From Sarcomyxa edulis (taxonomy: Eukaryota; Basidiomycota; Agaricomycetes; Agaricales; Mycenaceae), in contig QUOL01000001.1 of assembly GCA_009761415.1 (NCBI GenBank), positions 806,001 to 870,000 of the forward strand: a stretch of 64,000 bases of DNA, written 5' to 3'. This document shows positions 35,874-46,740 of the stretch, one piece after another. Position 1 is the stretch's first letter; the number at the start of each line of letters is the position of its first letter. The translations under genes and the position numbers were made by a program. The notes beneath the pieces were generated by a model. The model was not told the DNA's origin, ran no database searches, and was given only the letters and a program-made list of their open reading frames with translations.

Positions 35874-37580
35874 ATGGCTTCTACATATACCAAAGATTTC
35901 AAGGTTGCCATCGTCGGAGGAGGCGTGGTCGGCCTCACCTGCGCAGTGGGTCTTCGCAGGGCTGGAATCAAGATAGACATCTTCGAATCTGCTGTGAGTA
36001 CGCTCGTTATCAGGCAAAGCCAAAACGCTGATATCCCCTTCTCTAGCATAAGTTTGGGGAGGTAGGAGCTGGAGTCGGGTTAGGTAGATTGCATGTCCTA
36101 TCTTTGACTCTGCGTTGACGGCGACACTGTATTCGTGGGTCAGGCCCCAACGCGTTGAGGGCTTTAGATGGCCTTGGAGTGCTCGAAGCAGTCATTGCTC
36201 GGTCAGACGAACCAGAGCCAGCCAAAAGGCCTTTCCGATTCATATCAGGACATGCACCACACGACGTCATCTACAATGTAAGTCCTCTCGGATTCTTCCT
36301 CTCCAATCACTGTCTCATGATGTGTTGCTATATCAGTACGAAACCACGCCCGAAGACTGTGGCATGGGCATTCATAGGTAGGAACATACCCTTGCCGCTA
36401 AATCCTGCGTCCTAACCTCTACTTGATCTCATCAGGGCTGCTTTCCTCGACGCGCTCGTTGATCTCATTGACCCGAATACCACCCATTTCAATAAACGAT
36501 GCACACACGTATCGACCTCGCCCGATTCGAGAACCTCGATTCTGCATTTTGCGGACGGAACAACCCACGAAGCTGATGTGGTCATTGGAGCAGACGGAAT
36601 CAAGAGCGTTGTTCGAGACGCTGTGACAGGGAATGACCGAAGTCATCTACGCTTCACCGATACAGTCGCTTTTAGAGGACTTATCCCTACCGAAACACTC
36701 AGGCTTGCAGGTGTCAAAACGGACCTCGTCACTCGTCCTGTGTGTTTTACTGGGATGAGGAAAGTACGTGATCATCTCGTTAAGATATGTTAAACCTCAT
36801 CTTGGATCTAGCACATCATAGTCTTCCCTATCAAAGACGGTCAAATAGTAGGTATCGCATATCATTTCCTCATTTTGAGCTGATGATTTGTCGCAGATCA
36901 ACGTTGTTGCGTTTGTGAGCAGTCGGCGAGTTCAGAGTGGGTCGGCTCAACTTCCTCGTCCTTGGGTCCAACCCGTGCCACAGCAGGACCTGCTTGATGA
37001 GTTCGAAGGATGGGGTGACGATGTACTCGCTATACTGAACAATCTGAAGACTCCCAGCAAGTGGTCGATTCACTTTCTACAACCCCCTTTGTCAAATTTC
37101 GTTCGGGGAAACGTCGTTCTAATTGGCGATGCTGTATGTTTCTGTTGCTCAGATAATACGGTCATACTGATAATCATATTGTTGCCAGGCTCACGGGATG
37201 TTACCTCATTTAGGAGCTGGCGCAGGCCAAGGATTAGAGGATGCGTTCATCCTTTGTAATCTTCTCGCCCACCCCCAAACTGCAGTGTCGAACCTGGAAG
37301 TGAGGATATTCATTATAAAATTGTAGCATATGTAGCATTGACTTCGTTGTAGGCCGTCCTTGGTGCATACGATAAATCCAGACCTCCTCGTGCCAATATG
37401 GTACTCGAACGGAGCACAGAGATGGGGAACATTTACGATAATTACGGTGAGAACGGATTTTCTGCACAGGAACTGGGCAGCCACATCGAAGGAAAGTGGG
37501 AGGATGTGTGGCATCATGACCTGGAAAAGGAGCTCAGAGAGGCTGAAGAATGGCTAAAGGAGAAAGGTGTATTCGTTTAA
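35874..37580 (+). CDS. FAD-dependent monooxygenase, salicylate-hydroxylase-like
   Basis: Group A flavoprotein hydroxylase that would use NAD(P)H and O2 on an aromatic or similar ring. All three flavin motifs are visible: the dinucleotide fold VAIVGGGVVGLTCAVGLRRAG ending in IDIFES; the DG motif VVIGADGIKSVVRDAV; and the GD motif NVVLIGDAAHGMLPHLGAGAGQGLEDA, split by an intron inside GDA. About eight short introns; start MASTYTKDFKV. It ends WLKEKGVFV. Fungal relatives include salicylate hydroxylases and many secondary-metabolism hydroxylases, so the substrate is open. The stop lies only 16 bases from the stop of the convergent kinase-like gene. Confidence 0.92.
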
Positions 37581-37596
37581 AGATCATGTAAGCAGA

Positions 37597-38400
37597 CTAT
37601 ATATCTTCCTCATCATCGATGACCTTTGAGAGGGATCTAGAGTGGAAAAGTCCAGGAAAGTAATCAGCAAAGAAATTCCCTCTCCTAAACAACGTATCTC
37701 CGCTGCGTATCCCGTATTTTGCTTCCATGTCCAACAACTCTGGACATCCATCTACGTTTTGTCCCAGTCGATGGGCCGTCAAAGTTGGTATGCCTTTCGA
37801 GCATACATGGCGCACGGCTTTATGAAAGTCGACAATCTTGTAGCCATGATAGCCTCCCGTTTGGATGTAGTGGCAAACACTCAGATCGCCGTGATAGACT
37901 CCTGCCTCGTGGATCTTGCAGGCTGCCAACATGAGAAGACGGCTGATGATACGGACTGTGAGTGGACGACATAAGACAGAGAAAGAGCCCGGTACGCACT
38001 CTAGTTCTTTAGGATCCTCTACCGGACTAGAGCCAGGGGGAGGTGAGCTGCAAAACTCCATGACTAGCACTGCTAGATCCATTGCTCTAGATGTTCCTTT
38101 GTACAAACCAAAAACCTTTGGGACAACGACACCTTGTAGAGGTCTCAATTCGTGCGAGTATAGGTCCCATTCATGATCAAGATCTTTGTAGTCCCCTGCA
38201 GCTGTGGCAATTTTGACGGCGACAATGAAGGGTGGCCTGTCGTCGAGAGTGAACAGAGCGAGATGGACTCTGTTGCTGAGTTTTCGAATGATAGCGAGCG
38301 TGTGCTCTCCGATATCATGATCGTGGTCGGACCGCTGACTTTCCAAAAGAGAGATATGACCGTTCCACTTGAGATGGAGAGTTGAGTGCGAGGACGACAT
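37597..38400 (-). CDS. Small protein-kinase-like protein with altered catalytic motifs
   Basis: Single-exon protein of 267 residues from the ATG at 38400 (MSSSHSTLHLKWNGHI). It has a protein-kinase-like fold. IVAVKIA gives the ATP-binding Lys, LDHEWDLYSHEL a helix C-like segment and LAVLVMEFCSS the hinge. The catalytic loop reads AGVYHGDLSVCHYI (HGD instead of HRD, and His in place of the usual Asn). The metal-binding motif is IVDFHKA (DFH instead of DFG). Basidiomycetes carry many such small kinase-like proteins. The frame is open through a splice-like stretch (SFSVLCRPLTV), so I see no need for an intron. Activity as a protein kinase is doubtful; a small-molecule kinase or pseudokinase role is possible. 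Confidence 0.78.
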   Translation of the reverse strand: MSSSHSTLHLKWNGHISLLESQRSDHDHDIGEHTLAIIRKLSNRVHLALFTLDDRPPFIVAVKIATAAGDYKDLDHEWDLYSHELRPLQGVVVPKVFGLYKGTSRAMDLAVLVMEFCSSPPPGSSPVEDPKELECVPGSFSVLCRPLTVRIISRLLMLAACKIHEAGVYHGDLSVCHYIQTGGYHGYKIVDFHKAVRHVCSKGIPTLTAHRLGQNVDGCPELLDMEAKYGIRSGDTLFRRGNFFADYFPGLFHSRSLSKVIDDEEDI

Positions 38401-38697
38401 GATGATCAGGATGCTCGAATGGGATGTGGATGTGGCTGGAGATGTAAGAGACAAGAATCGTCGTGTACTATATATGTGTTGTCTCCGGTGGCACATGCGC
38501 TTAGACACTCATGAAAGGGACCTTGTTGACCGTGTGTTTGGTAGGGCCGCCCAACTCTATTTTCTCGCTCCGCGACCTGTCGCGTCGCGTCGCGTCGATT
38601 GTTGTCGCGTGCACACGTGCTGCATAACTCAGCGGCCCTTGGCCGAGGCCGCTTAGAGACTCCGAGTCGTTATCGTCTTTCTCCAGGAGGCGCAACC

Positions 38698-39430
38698 ATG
38701 GGCATCATCAAGAAAGCTATCAAGATCACCTCTGTGGGGGCAGCTACCACTCTAGGAACTTTCTTCCTATTGACCAGGAAGTCGCAGTTTGTCCCATTCA
38801 CGACATCAGACCCTATCTTCAGCTCTACTTCATATCTCAAGTTCAACCCAAACCGCAATCCAACTACGCACGATCTCTGTATACGCAAGGTTCCACTATC
38901 AGAGATCAAACCTGAGCTACTGGAAAAAGAAGGAAAACTCGTTGAAGCGTTTTGCGCCGGCGTTTGGAGTGGATCCGGTGCGTGGTCTGTCTTCTTGCAA
39001 CCGTCAATAAGCACTAACGAGCATACCACCGGCAGGTTATGCTTTCCAGCGCGCTTATCTAGCACGGAAATACCAAGGCCCAAATACTTCTCACCAACTA
39101 TGGTCTCCGTCTGAATTGAAATCATCCTCCTACGAGCTTGGGACGCAAATCACAGACCACTTCGAGGTCGTAGATAAGACTCCGGAACGAATCGTGGTCA
39201 GATGTGGCGATTCTCCATTGAAGAGGGACGTCAGACCCTCAGACGGACTCTTCGAAATTGGGGCGACTATAAACGAAGAGGAGGGCGTAGCTGAGTTCAC
39301 CTTGAAGAGTGTCTTCTATCAGGGACTGGGCAAGGCCGAGAGTGAACCGATGCCTCCACACATCGTTTGGCTACACCAGCAGTACACAAAGCTTTGGATG
39401 GAGACGGCGGTTGCGAACACTACACGATGA
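38698..39430 (+). CDS. Conserved fungal protein of unknown function with N-terminal membrane anchor
   Basis: Two exons join at SGSG|YAFQR (split Gly codon), giving about 225 residues. The start is MGIIKKAIKITSVGAATTLG, with a hydrophobic segment to FFLL that looks like a signal anchor. The body has FNPNRNPTTHDLCIRKVPLSEI, LVEAFCAGVWSG, AYLARKYQGP, LGTQITDHFEVVDKTPERIVVRCGDSP and DGLFEIGATI. I recall this pattern in many ascomycete and basidiomycete hypothetical proteins but know no function; the later part could be a small beta-barrel that binds a ligand. It is divergent from the kinase-like gene (297 bases between starts) and convergent with the PhzF gene (69 bases between stops). Confidence 0.85.
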
Positions 39431-39499
39431 TTATTATAGACGACCTGGACAGGCTATCTGTATATGTGAGTATCTATATATTCATCCCAAACGCCACAC

Positions 39500-40439
39500 T
39501 CAAATGAAAAGATCTCCCTTTCCAATGATCGTTAGCTCTCCCAACAATTTTAGCATATTCTTATCTTCGTCCCATGTAACTCTGAGATCGCCTCCTCGAG
39601 AGCTCACCTGCTTTGCCTTCATTTCTTGCCCCACAAGTCCTCGTTTTCGTGCCCAATAAGGGCCCAAAAGACAGTGAGCACTGCCGCACACATGATCTTC
39701 TCCAACGATACCAGGCGCGAACATCCTTGAAACGAAGATCGCTTGCTCAGGTTCTTTCGACGCTGTCGTGAGGATATTGACAGCATAACCAGAACCACCC
39801 TATATACAAAAGCAAGTTATGAATGGCCCAACGTTGACATGATATAAAGTTACTGACCAATTCGTCGATATTGACTTTCAATCCTCCAAGGTCCTCTTCT
39901 GCGTCAAGTTCTATCAAGACGCAATGCTCGTACCCCTTCCCTCCCTTCCCGATAAACTTCGTGACAATTTCGTTACGACCAAGGGCTTTAGCCACCAACC
40001 TGTCGATCTTCGTCTTCTCTTCCACAGATACAGCCTCCGGAAAAGTAGGAGTCCACTGCATCCCCAACCAGTTACCCTCCTTTCTAGCCGTTATAACGCC
40101 ATTGGACGGTGTCTGCAACTCGATCGTCTCCACGGTCTCGGGAACCAATTCGGGCGATGTGAAGATGGCTTTCGCGGCCGCGAGCGATCCATGGCCGCAG
40201 ATGGGTACTTCTTTGACGGGGTGGAACCAACGTATCCCGAACCTCGCAATCTTGCCGTCGTCAGAAATAGATGGCGAGAATAAGAAACTCGTGATAGGTT
40301 GGTTGAAGTTCTGGGCGATCTTCTGGAGAGTCTCTGCGGGGAGTACGCGATCGCCTAGGAAGACTACTGCAGCGGGGTTGCCTCCGAAGACATCGTTAGA
40401 GAAGGCAGTGACTAGAACGAACGGTGCGGTGGACGACAT
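39500..40439 (-). CDS. PhzF-family isomerase-like protein
   Basis: Two-exon gene, about 295 residues, related to PhzF, DapF and proline racemase folds. The N-terminus VLVTAFSNDVFGGNPAAVVFL is the PhzF start (F-x-GNPaaVv). The middle has IRWFHPVKEVPICGHGSLAAAKAIF: the Glu in KEVPICGHG corresponds to the catalytic acid of PhzF. The C-terminal half has GGSGYAVNIL, then MFAPGIVGEDHVCGSAHCLLGPYWARK, the family's second substrate/dimer motif with a Cys and two His. Most eukaryotic members lack a known substrate; PhzF itself acts on a phenazine precursor in bacteria, and no phenazine pathway is seen here. The start at 40439 is the first in-frame ATG. Confidence 0.92.
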
Positions 40440-41479
40440 CGATTTAACGCGCTAGGATCGACATGATCTCATATATATCCAGGTTGTACCTACTTACAAA
40501 GACTCGGGTTGAATGACTCCGACTTGGCCATGACTCGAATCACGATCATCACGCGTACGGACATTCAAGTACCCCATGAGTGAATCAGAAAGCTTTTACT
40601 TGGTCCTACGCGTAAACGCGCATTGGCGTCTGAGGTTATCAATGAGGGAGGCATAGCTGTTTTCGGACTGAGTACTGAACGTTGAACAGTGGAAGGCAGC
40701 GAAAATAACTGGATTGACGCCGTACCGAGCTAAATATGACACTCAGAGGTGCTGGTAGAATGACACAAGTCGCGTACTATAAGCCAGACTAGCATGATTC
40801 AGCCTTCAACGATTCAACAATTCGACGACCATACGACATCTTCAGCACGAGTGGCTAGAGTCCATCGGCGTTGTGAATCCCATATATTCCGAGCGTCAAT
40901 TGACATTAAGAATGTGATGATTCGGTCGACGGCCGCACTAGGAACGCGACGATAGAAAGATCTTGCATACTGCTTGAATTCATAGAAGGAACACAGTCCG
41001 AATCGGAGTGGACTGATGATCATGATCGGGCGTTTATAGTCCTTCTGCCATTTGCGGGCTCCTTGGCCGAAACCAACCAGTATCCTAGCGGTATAGCCTC
41101 CGTGGAATCCTAAGACGCCCAGTACGTTAGGCTCGAGATCGCAGTTTCCCAGACCAAAAGGAGACTGCTGTCTCAGAAAGCTCGAAACCGATAGATAACG
41201 CGCAGCAGTCTTGCCACCATGTGAACGAACAAGCATCATGTACGATTATCCTCCTAAGGTCATCCAGAAGGCCGGCGGTCCAGAGAAAAGGCGAGCTGGC
41301 CAGAAACGATCGCCAGCGGTAACAGAACAATGTAAAGCTTCGTGATGCCGTTGATTGTCTTTTGAGGGCGTATAGAGGCTGAAACATTGCTATTGATCAA
41401 CCGCCTGAGATATGTATACGATGCCACGTGCCCTGACCTGTGCAAGACATAAAATGAAGATGCAGCACCAAGAAACGAC
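40440..41479. other. Intergenic region between PhzF and the GNAT gene
   Basis: About 1 kb. It holds both promoters. A 141-codon minus-strand frame (40814-41239) overlaps two other minus frames but matches nothing I recognise and lacks a clear exon structure. No repeat of note. Confidence 0.45.
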
Positions 41480-42274
41480 ATGGCGAACCCTCAACTACAC
41501 CCACTTCAAGTGAACAAAAGGACTGGAGAACCGTACCTTCGTTTACCGAGCCCGAATGACAACATCATCATCACGCCGCCTCGATTGCCAGACGACATAC
41601 CTCCGAGCGTTGCTCTGCTCAACAACCCAAAGATATATCCTTGGATGGGGTCATTAAAGCACCACCCTTACCTTCCAGAGCATGCCGAGGCGTCCTTGAC
41701 CAAGGTCAAAACGCGATCCGACAGAGTACTTCGTGAGTTGGCAGAAGCAGCCGACGAAGTCAACCTCAGGATTGTGGACGTATGTCCTATAGGATGTATC
41801 AGGGAGGAGCTGGAGGATGGATCGGACGTGTATATTGGAGATATCGGGTTTTCGAGATGCACTTGGCCAGAGGTTACCGATTCAGAGGAAAGGGAAAGGC
41901 TGATAGCTGATAACGAAGCGAAGAAGGCTGGAGATCCAGAGATAATTTGGCAAATTGGAGGTGAGCGAAGCAGAGACTAATGTTTATCGCTCGGCCTTGC
42001 TGAGAGCATGTCTAACGCAGACTACCTGGCACCAAGTCACCATCGCAGAGGAATTATGAGTGCAGCGCTTGCGCTGATTCTACATCAATGGGCTATTCCT
42101 AGGATGGGGGTACACCATATCCTTGCCAACTCGTTCACAGTAAACCAGGGAAGCGTTGGGGTGTTCAAGAAGAACGGGTTTGCCCCAGCAGGTACAGTGA
42201 AGAATTTCTCAAACGTGGTGGGGGAAAAAGGGATCGTGCAGCGTCTAGAGTGGACTCTGAAACCAGTTGAATAG
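41480..42274 (+). CDS. GNAT-family N-acetyltransferase
   Basis: Two exons (junction at QIG|DYLAP, with the Asp codon split G|AC), about 245 residues. The C-terminal half shows the acetyl-CoA-binding pattern of this superfamily: DVYIGDIGFSRC before the intron, then HHRRGIMSAALALIL (the RGxG/A-like loop and helix), MGVHHILANSFTVNQGSVGVFKKNGFAPAG (the conserved N-x-x-S-x-x-v-x-x-K-x-G-F motif) and a final strand VQRLEWTL. This is the RimJ/RimL-like group that acetylates proteins or small molecules. The first 60 residues (TPPRLPDDIPPSVALLNNPKIY) are typical of fungal members. Substrate unknown. Confidence 0.9.
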
Positions 42275-42482
42275 TCTGCATAGGGATGAGCCTAGCCACA
42301 GCAATTAGATTAGAGAGTTGCCAAGTTATTGCGCTGAGGAGCTTCTGAGTCGGTGAGCGGGAAGAGGTCTCAGAGTCTAGGGCTGTGTGGTGGCAGTGTC
42401 GCTCCAGAAAAAGGCAGTCCCTCAAGTGCTTCGAGTGCAACGGTCTCCTACTCATATTTCTCTCTTCGTTCTCTTCCACAAT

Positions 42483-44142
42483 ATGGGTTGTATTCGTCCA
42501 GCAACCCCTGGTTTTATTGTCACCCTCACTGCTACAATCTTACTCGCACTCGTATCCTTTGGTGTCCCATGGATCAAATCTGTCTTCTTCCTTAGAGCCA
42601 ATATTTCCGTCAGCTCATACAACGGTTCTATCATATTTGGAACACTAGGATACTGTTTGGAACTATCCAACGGTACTACATGCTCAAGTCCAACTGTTGG
42701 ATATGAACTCGGTGCGTCGATTGCCATATAAGCTCCATGTTGATATGCTCATGATCTGCCTCCAGACGTGAACAGTCTACTCGGCGATGATACCGCGATC
42801 CAGATACCCAATGTCGTTGTAAAATGGCTCACATATGCTCTCGTACTCCACATCGTCGCCCTTGCACTGTCTGCTGGATCAGCCGTCTTTGGCTTGCTTG
42901 CCCACATTCGCGAAATGTCCATGACATGTTGTTCTACCTGCGTCTCGGGGTTTGCAGCTGCTGTTGCTCTCCTCGCATTCGTTTTCGATCTTGCCTTCTT
43001 TTTCCTTGCCAAAGCCCGCATCAACAAGGTGGAGGGAGGATCTGCAGTCATTGGCAATGCCATTTGGCTGACACTGGCCGCATGGTTGCTCCTCTTCTTC
43101 AGTGGATGTTTCTACGCCCTCGGGAGATGTTGCATCTCCAAACGAGGACCGCGTAATGCCTGGGACAAGCCGAAGGATGCAGAGGGGTATCCCGATCAAC
43201 TGCGTTTGGATGCTGTTAAAGCAGAAGCAGACAGAAAGGCGAGGCAACTGCAACCTGAAGTGGGACTCCCTTCTTTACAACAAGAAAGGCAGCCGCTCAC
43301 GGCTGTTATCGACGGAGATCATGTCTACACTGTACCATACCAGGATCAAAACAACGTAGCCGCTTCAGGTGCAGGCTACGGTGGAAGACCAGCTGCTGGA
43401 GGAGGATATACCGCCGGAGGGTACGCACAAGCTCCCGTTGGAACTCGTGCTGTGGACGAATACTACAATCCCACCAGCGATACCGCTTCTACCTATCCTC
43501 CGCAACCTCAGCGACAGGGCAGTAGCCACACTTATGCCACATCTACATACACAACCGGTCCTGGGCACACTACCTCGCCTCCTCCTAATCAGTATAACTC
43601 TACTGCCCCACAGCAGTATGGCTTATCCCCGAACGAGTACGGTCACACGGCTGGTGGGACTTCTTGTGCGTATCCTATGTTATAAGTACCATCTCCCATG
43701 CTAATTTTTTCCCTCTCCAGATCAAACTGCTGCTTCTCACCAACAGTACCCTACTAACTATTCACAATACGATCCTTACCAAGCCCAAGACCGTGCTGCT
43801 CCCGGCGGATTCCACCCGGACGTTTACAACAACACGGGCATTATGACGAATACGACACCTTATTATTCGGCTCAATCCACGCAGCCACCGCAGCCTGATC
43901 GTAGTTATACTCTCGGCGGCGATAATTACGCTGAACAACCTCGCAATTCGTCCTACTTCCCCTACCCTGGGGAAACATATACGTCCCCAGGCCCTTTGAA
44001 TACCAATGTGGCTGCAGCTCCTTCTCATTTAGCTACCAGTCCTGTCAGAGGCCCTAGACCTCAGTCGACGTACGAAGACAGTCCACCTGTTTACGACGCC
44101 GGTACCACCACTCATGTCCCTGGAGCATGGGGCAAAAACTGA
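42483..44142 (+). CDS. PalI/SUR7-family membrane protein (ambient-pH signalling)
   Basis: Four-helix plasma-membrane protein of the SUR7/PalI family (Rim9 in yeast), which assists the pH sensor PalH/Rim21 in the alkaline-pH pathway. Helix 1 is FIVTLTATILLALVSFGVPW. A luminal loop with FGTLGYCLELSNGTTCSS carries the family's G-x-x-x-C...C pair. Helices 2-4 are YALVLHIVALALSAGSAVFG, VSGFAAAVALLAFVFDLAFF and IWLTLAAWLLLFFSGCFYALG. Then follows a long cytoplasmic tail (about 290 residues), low-complexity and rich in Tyr, Pro, Gly, Gln and Thr (YGGRPAAGGGYTAGGYAQAP), a feature of filamentous-fungal PalI. Introns near 42711-42767 and 43668-43721. Start MGCIRPATPG. PalI versus general SUR7 role is inference. 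Confidence 0.88.
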
Positions 44143-44380
44143 GCGTTACCCTCATTCATCCATCTATCTTCTTCGTTCTTCTACGACCAACTCATGCTCG
44201 TTACAAACATTTATATATCACGGACCATCTTTTGGCATATTTATCTTTACGTCCTGTCAATTTGTGTACTACCTTTGAATGGATACCCTGCCATTGCCAC
44301 GACCTCTTTCTCTCTGCCGTTATCCTTCTCTGATTTTGTTTTTAGATACCAAGTATCTGCTGGACCCTTATACGCGCGCC

Positions 44381-46144
44381 TCAAAGGTCCTCTCTTATCC
44401 TCCTCCTCTGCGGTGGCTTGTCTGACAAGAGCATTGACAGGAAATCGTGCACGAGATCGGCAGCTGCTATCCCAGTGATCTCCGCTACAGGCCCGTATTC
44501 AGCATCCTATCAGAAATTGCATCATCAATATTTTGCATACCTGTATCGTATGCAGGTGCCACTTCAACCAAGTCAGCGCCACTTGCAAACCAAACATATC
44601 AGTCAAGTCTGATTGGGCGAGACAGAAGGGAAGCTTACACGAAATTAAGTCCTGCTAGGCCACGGATGATTGTTTTGGCCTCTCTGGTTGTCCATCCTCC
44701 GGCCTCTGGCGTTCCAGCTATCAACGAGACAAAACATGTCAGCCAAACTCACGTGTAGCCCCGCTTACACACTCACTAGCTGGCGCAAGACCGGGGTCTA
44801 GTCGTATATCATAGGTGAGTACAGCTATTCGATCTCTGGGAAAGATCGCTCATACCTATCGTGTCGATGTCAAAGCTAATATAGGGATCTTTCTGAGCCA
44901 CGCACTCTTCCATGAGACTAGATGGGTCAGACTCACCTCAGATATACTGGGTTGTTTCCCACCCGATCCCTTATCATACGAATGATCTCCTTGGGTCCAA
45001 GTTCGTCCATGTCATCTGCATGAATTAATTCGAACCCAACGGCCGCGTCATGCTCAATCAGTTCGGGACCCTAGCAGGACGTCCATAGAATCAGTATTGA
45101 TTTCCCATTTTGCTCTGATGGCCTCCTCACCTCTATCTTCATTCGAATTCCAGCGTGAATACTGGTGTTGGCCATCAGCCCTTCCTCGTATGCGAGGGTA
45201 AAGAACGTCCCGTGAGTGACTCTCGATTGTTTACTAAACTCTTTACCCAACGATTTCCATGTATCTAATTTGTTGTGTATCAGTGATCTGTACCTCCGTG
45301 TCTTGAGGAAGGAAAAATGAAGCGAACCTATATGTGCGTCGAAATGAATGACTGAAATAGGTCCGTATACTTTGTGGAGAGCCCTCAATATAGGCAGGAC
45401 CTGTAGAGGGCCGCGTTGAACATGTTGCGAATCATGGTAGACTCCTTCAGACTCACGATAGTATGATCACCTCCTAAAAATCGTTCATTTAGCATACTCT
45501 TCGGACATTTCGGACAAGGCGTACCCAATGTCACGATGCGGGGATGATCGACTCCATCTTTGGCTAACAACCCTGTACGAGCACCTCGACTGCCTGCATT
45601 GCTCACGATCGGTCTTTCCAGCAATGTTGTGTACGCGGTCTCCATCTGATCAACAGCCAAGGCGTTATCATATCCGCTCACTGGGACCTGAAAAGGGCAC
45701 CCAGACCGTCAAACACGAATCAATCAATCCCGTGAACTCCGCAGGACTCACATCACCACAATCGACAATAGAGCCGAATTTACTCGGAGACATCATCCAG
45801 TTGAGTGTATATCCTTCCTTCTCGCTCTGTCTCCTTGACCCGGAGCGTATCGCGAATGGTCCAAATCGGGCGCCTGGTCTATAACTTACGGCTGTGTCGA
45901 ACGGCATTCCCAAGATCGCGATATCGAAGTGGGTCGACGGGTCCTGCAAGCACAGTGCATAGGGAAGGCGGGAGAAGCTGAGAGGTCCGCTGTAGGGCAA
46001 GTCATACTGGTCCCCATATTTCTTTGACCAGGGTTCTGTCGGTTTCTCTTCGGATGAGATGTCGATGAGTTGTTGTTGATGGGCGCCTGCAAAGGTCACT
46101 GAGATGGAGGCAATCAAGAACAGTGCTCGTCGAAGATCCTTCAT
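44381..46144 (-). CDS. Agmatinase/arginase-family ureohydrolase with signal peptide
   Basis: Mn-dependent ureohydrolase; agmatinases split agmatine to putrescine and urea. The N-terminus MKDLRRALFLIASISVTFAGAH is a clear signal peptide, so the enzyme is likely secreted or vacuolar, unlike bacterial agmatinase. Metal ligands are all present: GGDHTI (His), VIHFDAHIDTW (Asp, His, Asp; split by an intron) and SFDIDTIDPGLAP (two Asp). Earlier blocks LGMPFDTAVSYRPGARFGPFAIR and the later LVEVAPAYDTAEITGIAAAD are family hallmarks. The last block needs an intron of about 55 bases that starts within the Ala codon (ACAG|GT...TAG|CGGAG); a shorter acceptor inside it would break the frame. About ten exons; the stop is after RRRIREDL. 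The ATG at 46144 is preferred; an in-frame one lies 9 bases upstream. Substrate not proven: guanidino acids other than agmatine are possible. Confidence 0.93.
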
Positions 46145-46740
46145 CCTGTGCACTCCTTGTAGCTAGTGTTGGTCGAAGAGGAATGTTTCGATGAAGTGAG
46201 AGTCATATACATATATGCTTATCTGTGACTTCTTCATCCTCGTGTTCGGTCAATTGGACATGCCGTGTAATATATACATCCTCGACGTCGTTTGAAGTTG
46301 AGAATGATATGTCGGGGGTCAGATAGTACTTTCGCTCGTGATCGTGCTTATCTGCGGACGCGTAGATAAGTGGGTTATAAGCCTATCCAACAATTTCAAT
46401 ACCCCGGAATGGTACAATGACCAGATGGTGATCGTAAGTCGAAGATAACCATCTTGATTTGAATAAGCAGAGATGTGAAGTGTACTTACCGTGCATCCGC
46501 TGTTGGTCTGACGGTAATCCCGGGTCCGAATTTTGGGAACGACATTCTGTAACAAGTGAGCGGCGAGCCTTCTGAGCCGTATCTTCAGTTCCAACATCTA
46601 AACTTTACAAGTCCCTTGGTCCAGTCGGTCCTACACATAACTTGCACACAACTCCCAAAGAAATTGTTTGTGGTAAGTCCGAGATACATGTTGTCGATAC
46701 TCTGGCAAGCCATCCGCAATCAACATCGTAGATGTAGAAA
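46145..46740. other. Intergenic region upstream of the agmatinase-like gene
   Basis: About 600 bases: agmatinase-like promoter at the low end and MMSDH 3' flank at the high end. Short frames on both strands match nothing. A TATA-like stretch is listed separately. Confidence 0.45.
46204..46217 (-). promoter_or_regulatory. TATA-like element of the agmatinase-like gene
   Basis: CATATATGTATATG on the minus strand, about 60 bases upstream of the start codon. Position fits a fungal TATA box; inferred only. Confidence 0.35.

Noticed and set aside
37945..37990. Intron inside the kinase-like gene
   Set aside because: The GT...AG stretch there is 40 or 43 bases, not a multiple of three in a way that restores frame; reading straight through keeps the kinase-like sequence.
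40814..41239. 141-codon minus-strand frame between PhzF and GNAT genes
   Set aside because: No recognisable motif, overlaps other short frames and lacks a supporting exon chain; kept only as an intergenic note.
26607..46144. A secondary-metabolite gene cluster made of the oxidase, monooxygenase, PhzF, GNAT and agmatinase genes
   Set aside because: No backbone synthase, transporter or pathway regulator is present, housekeeping-type genes are interspersed and strands alternate.
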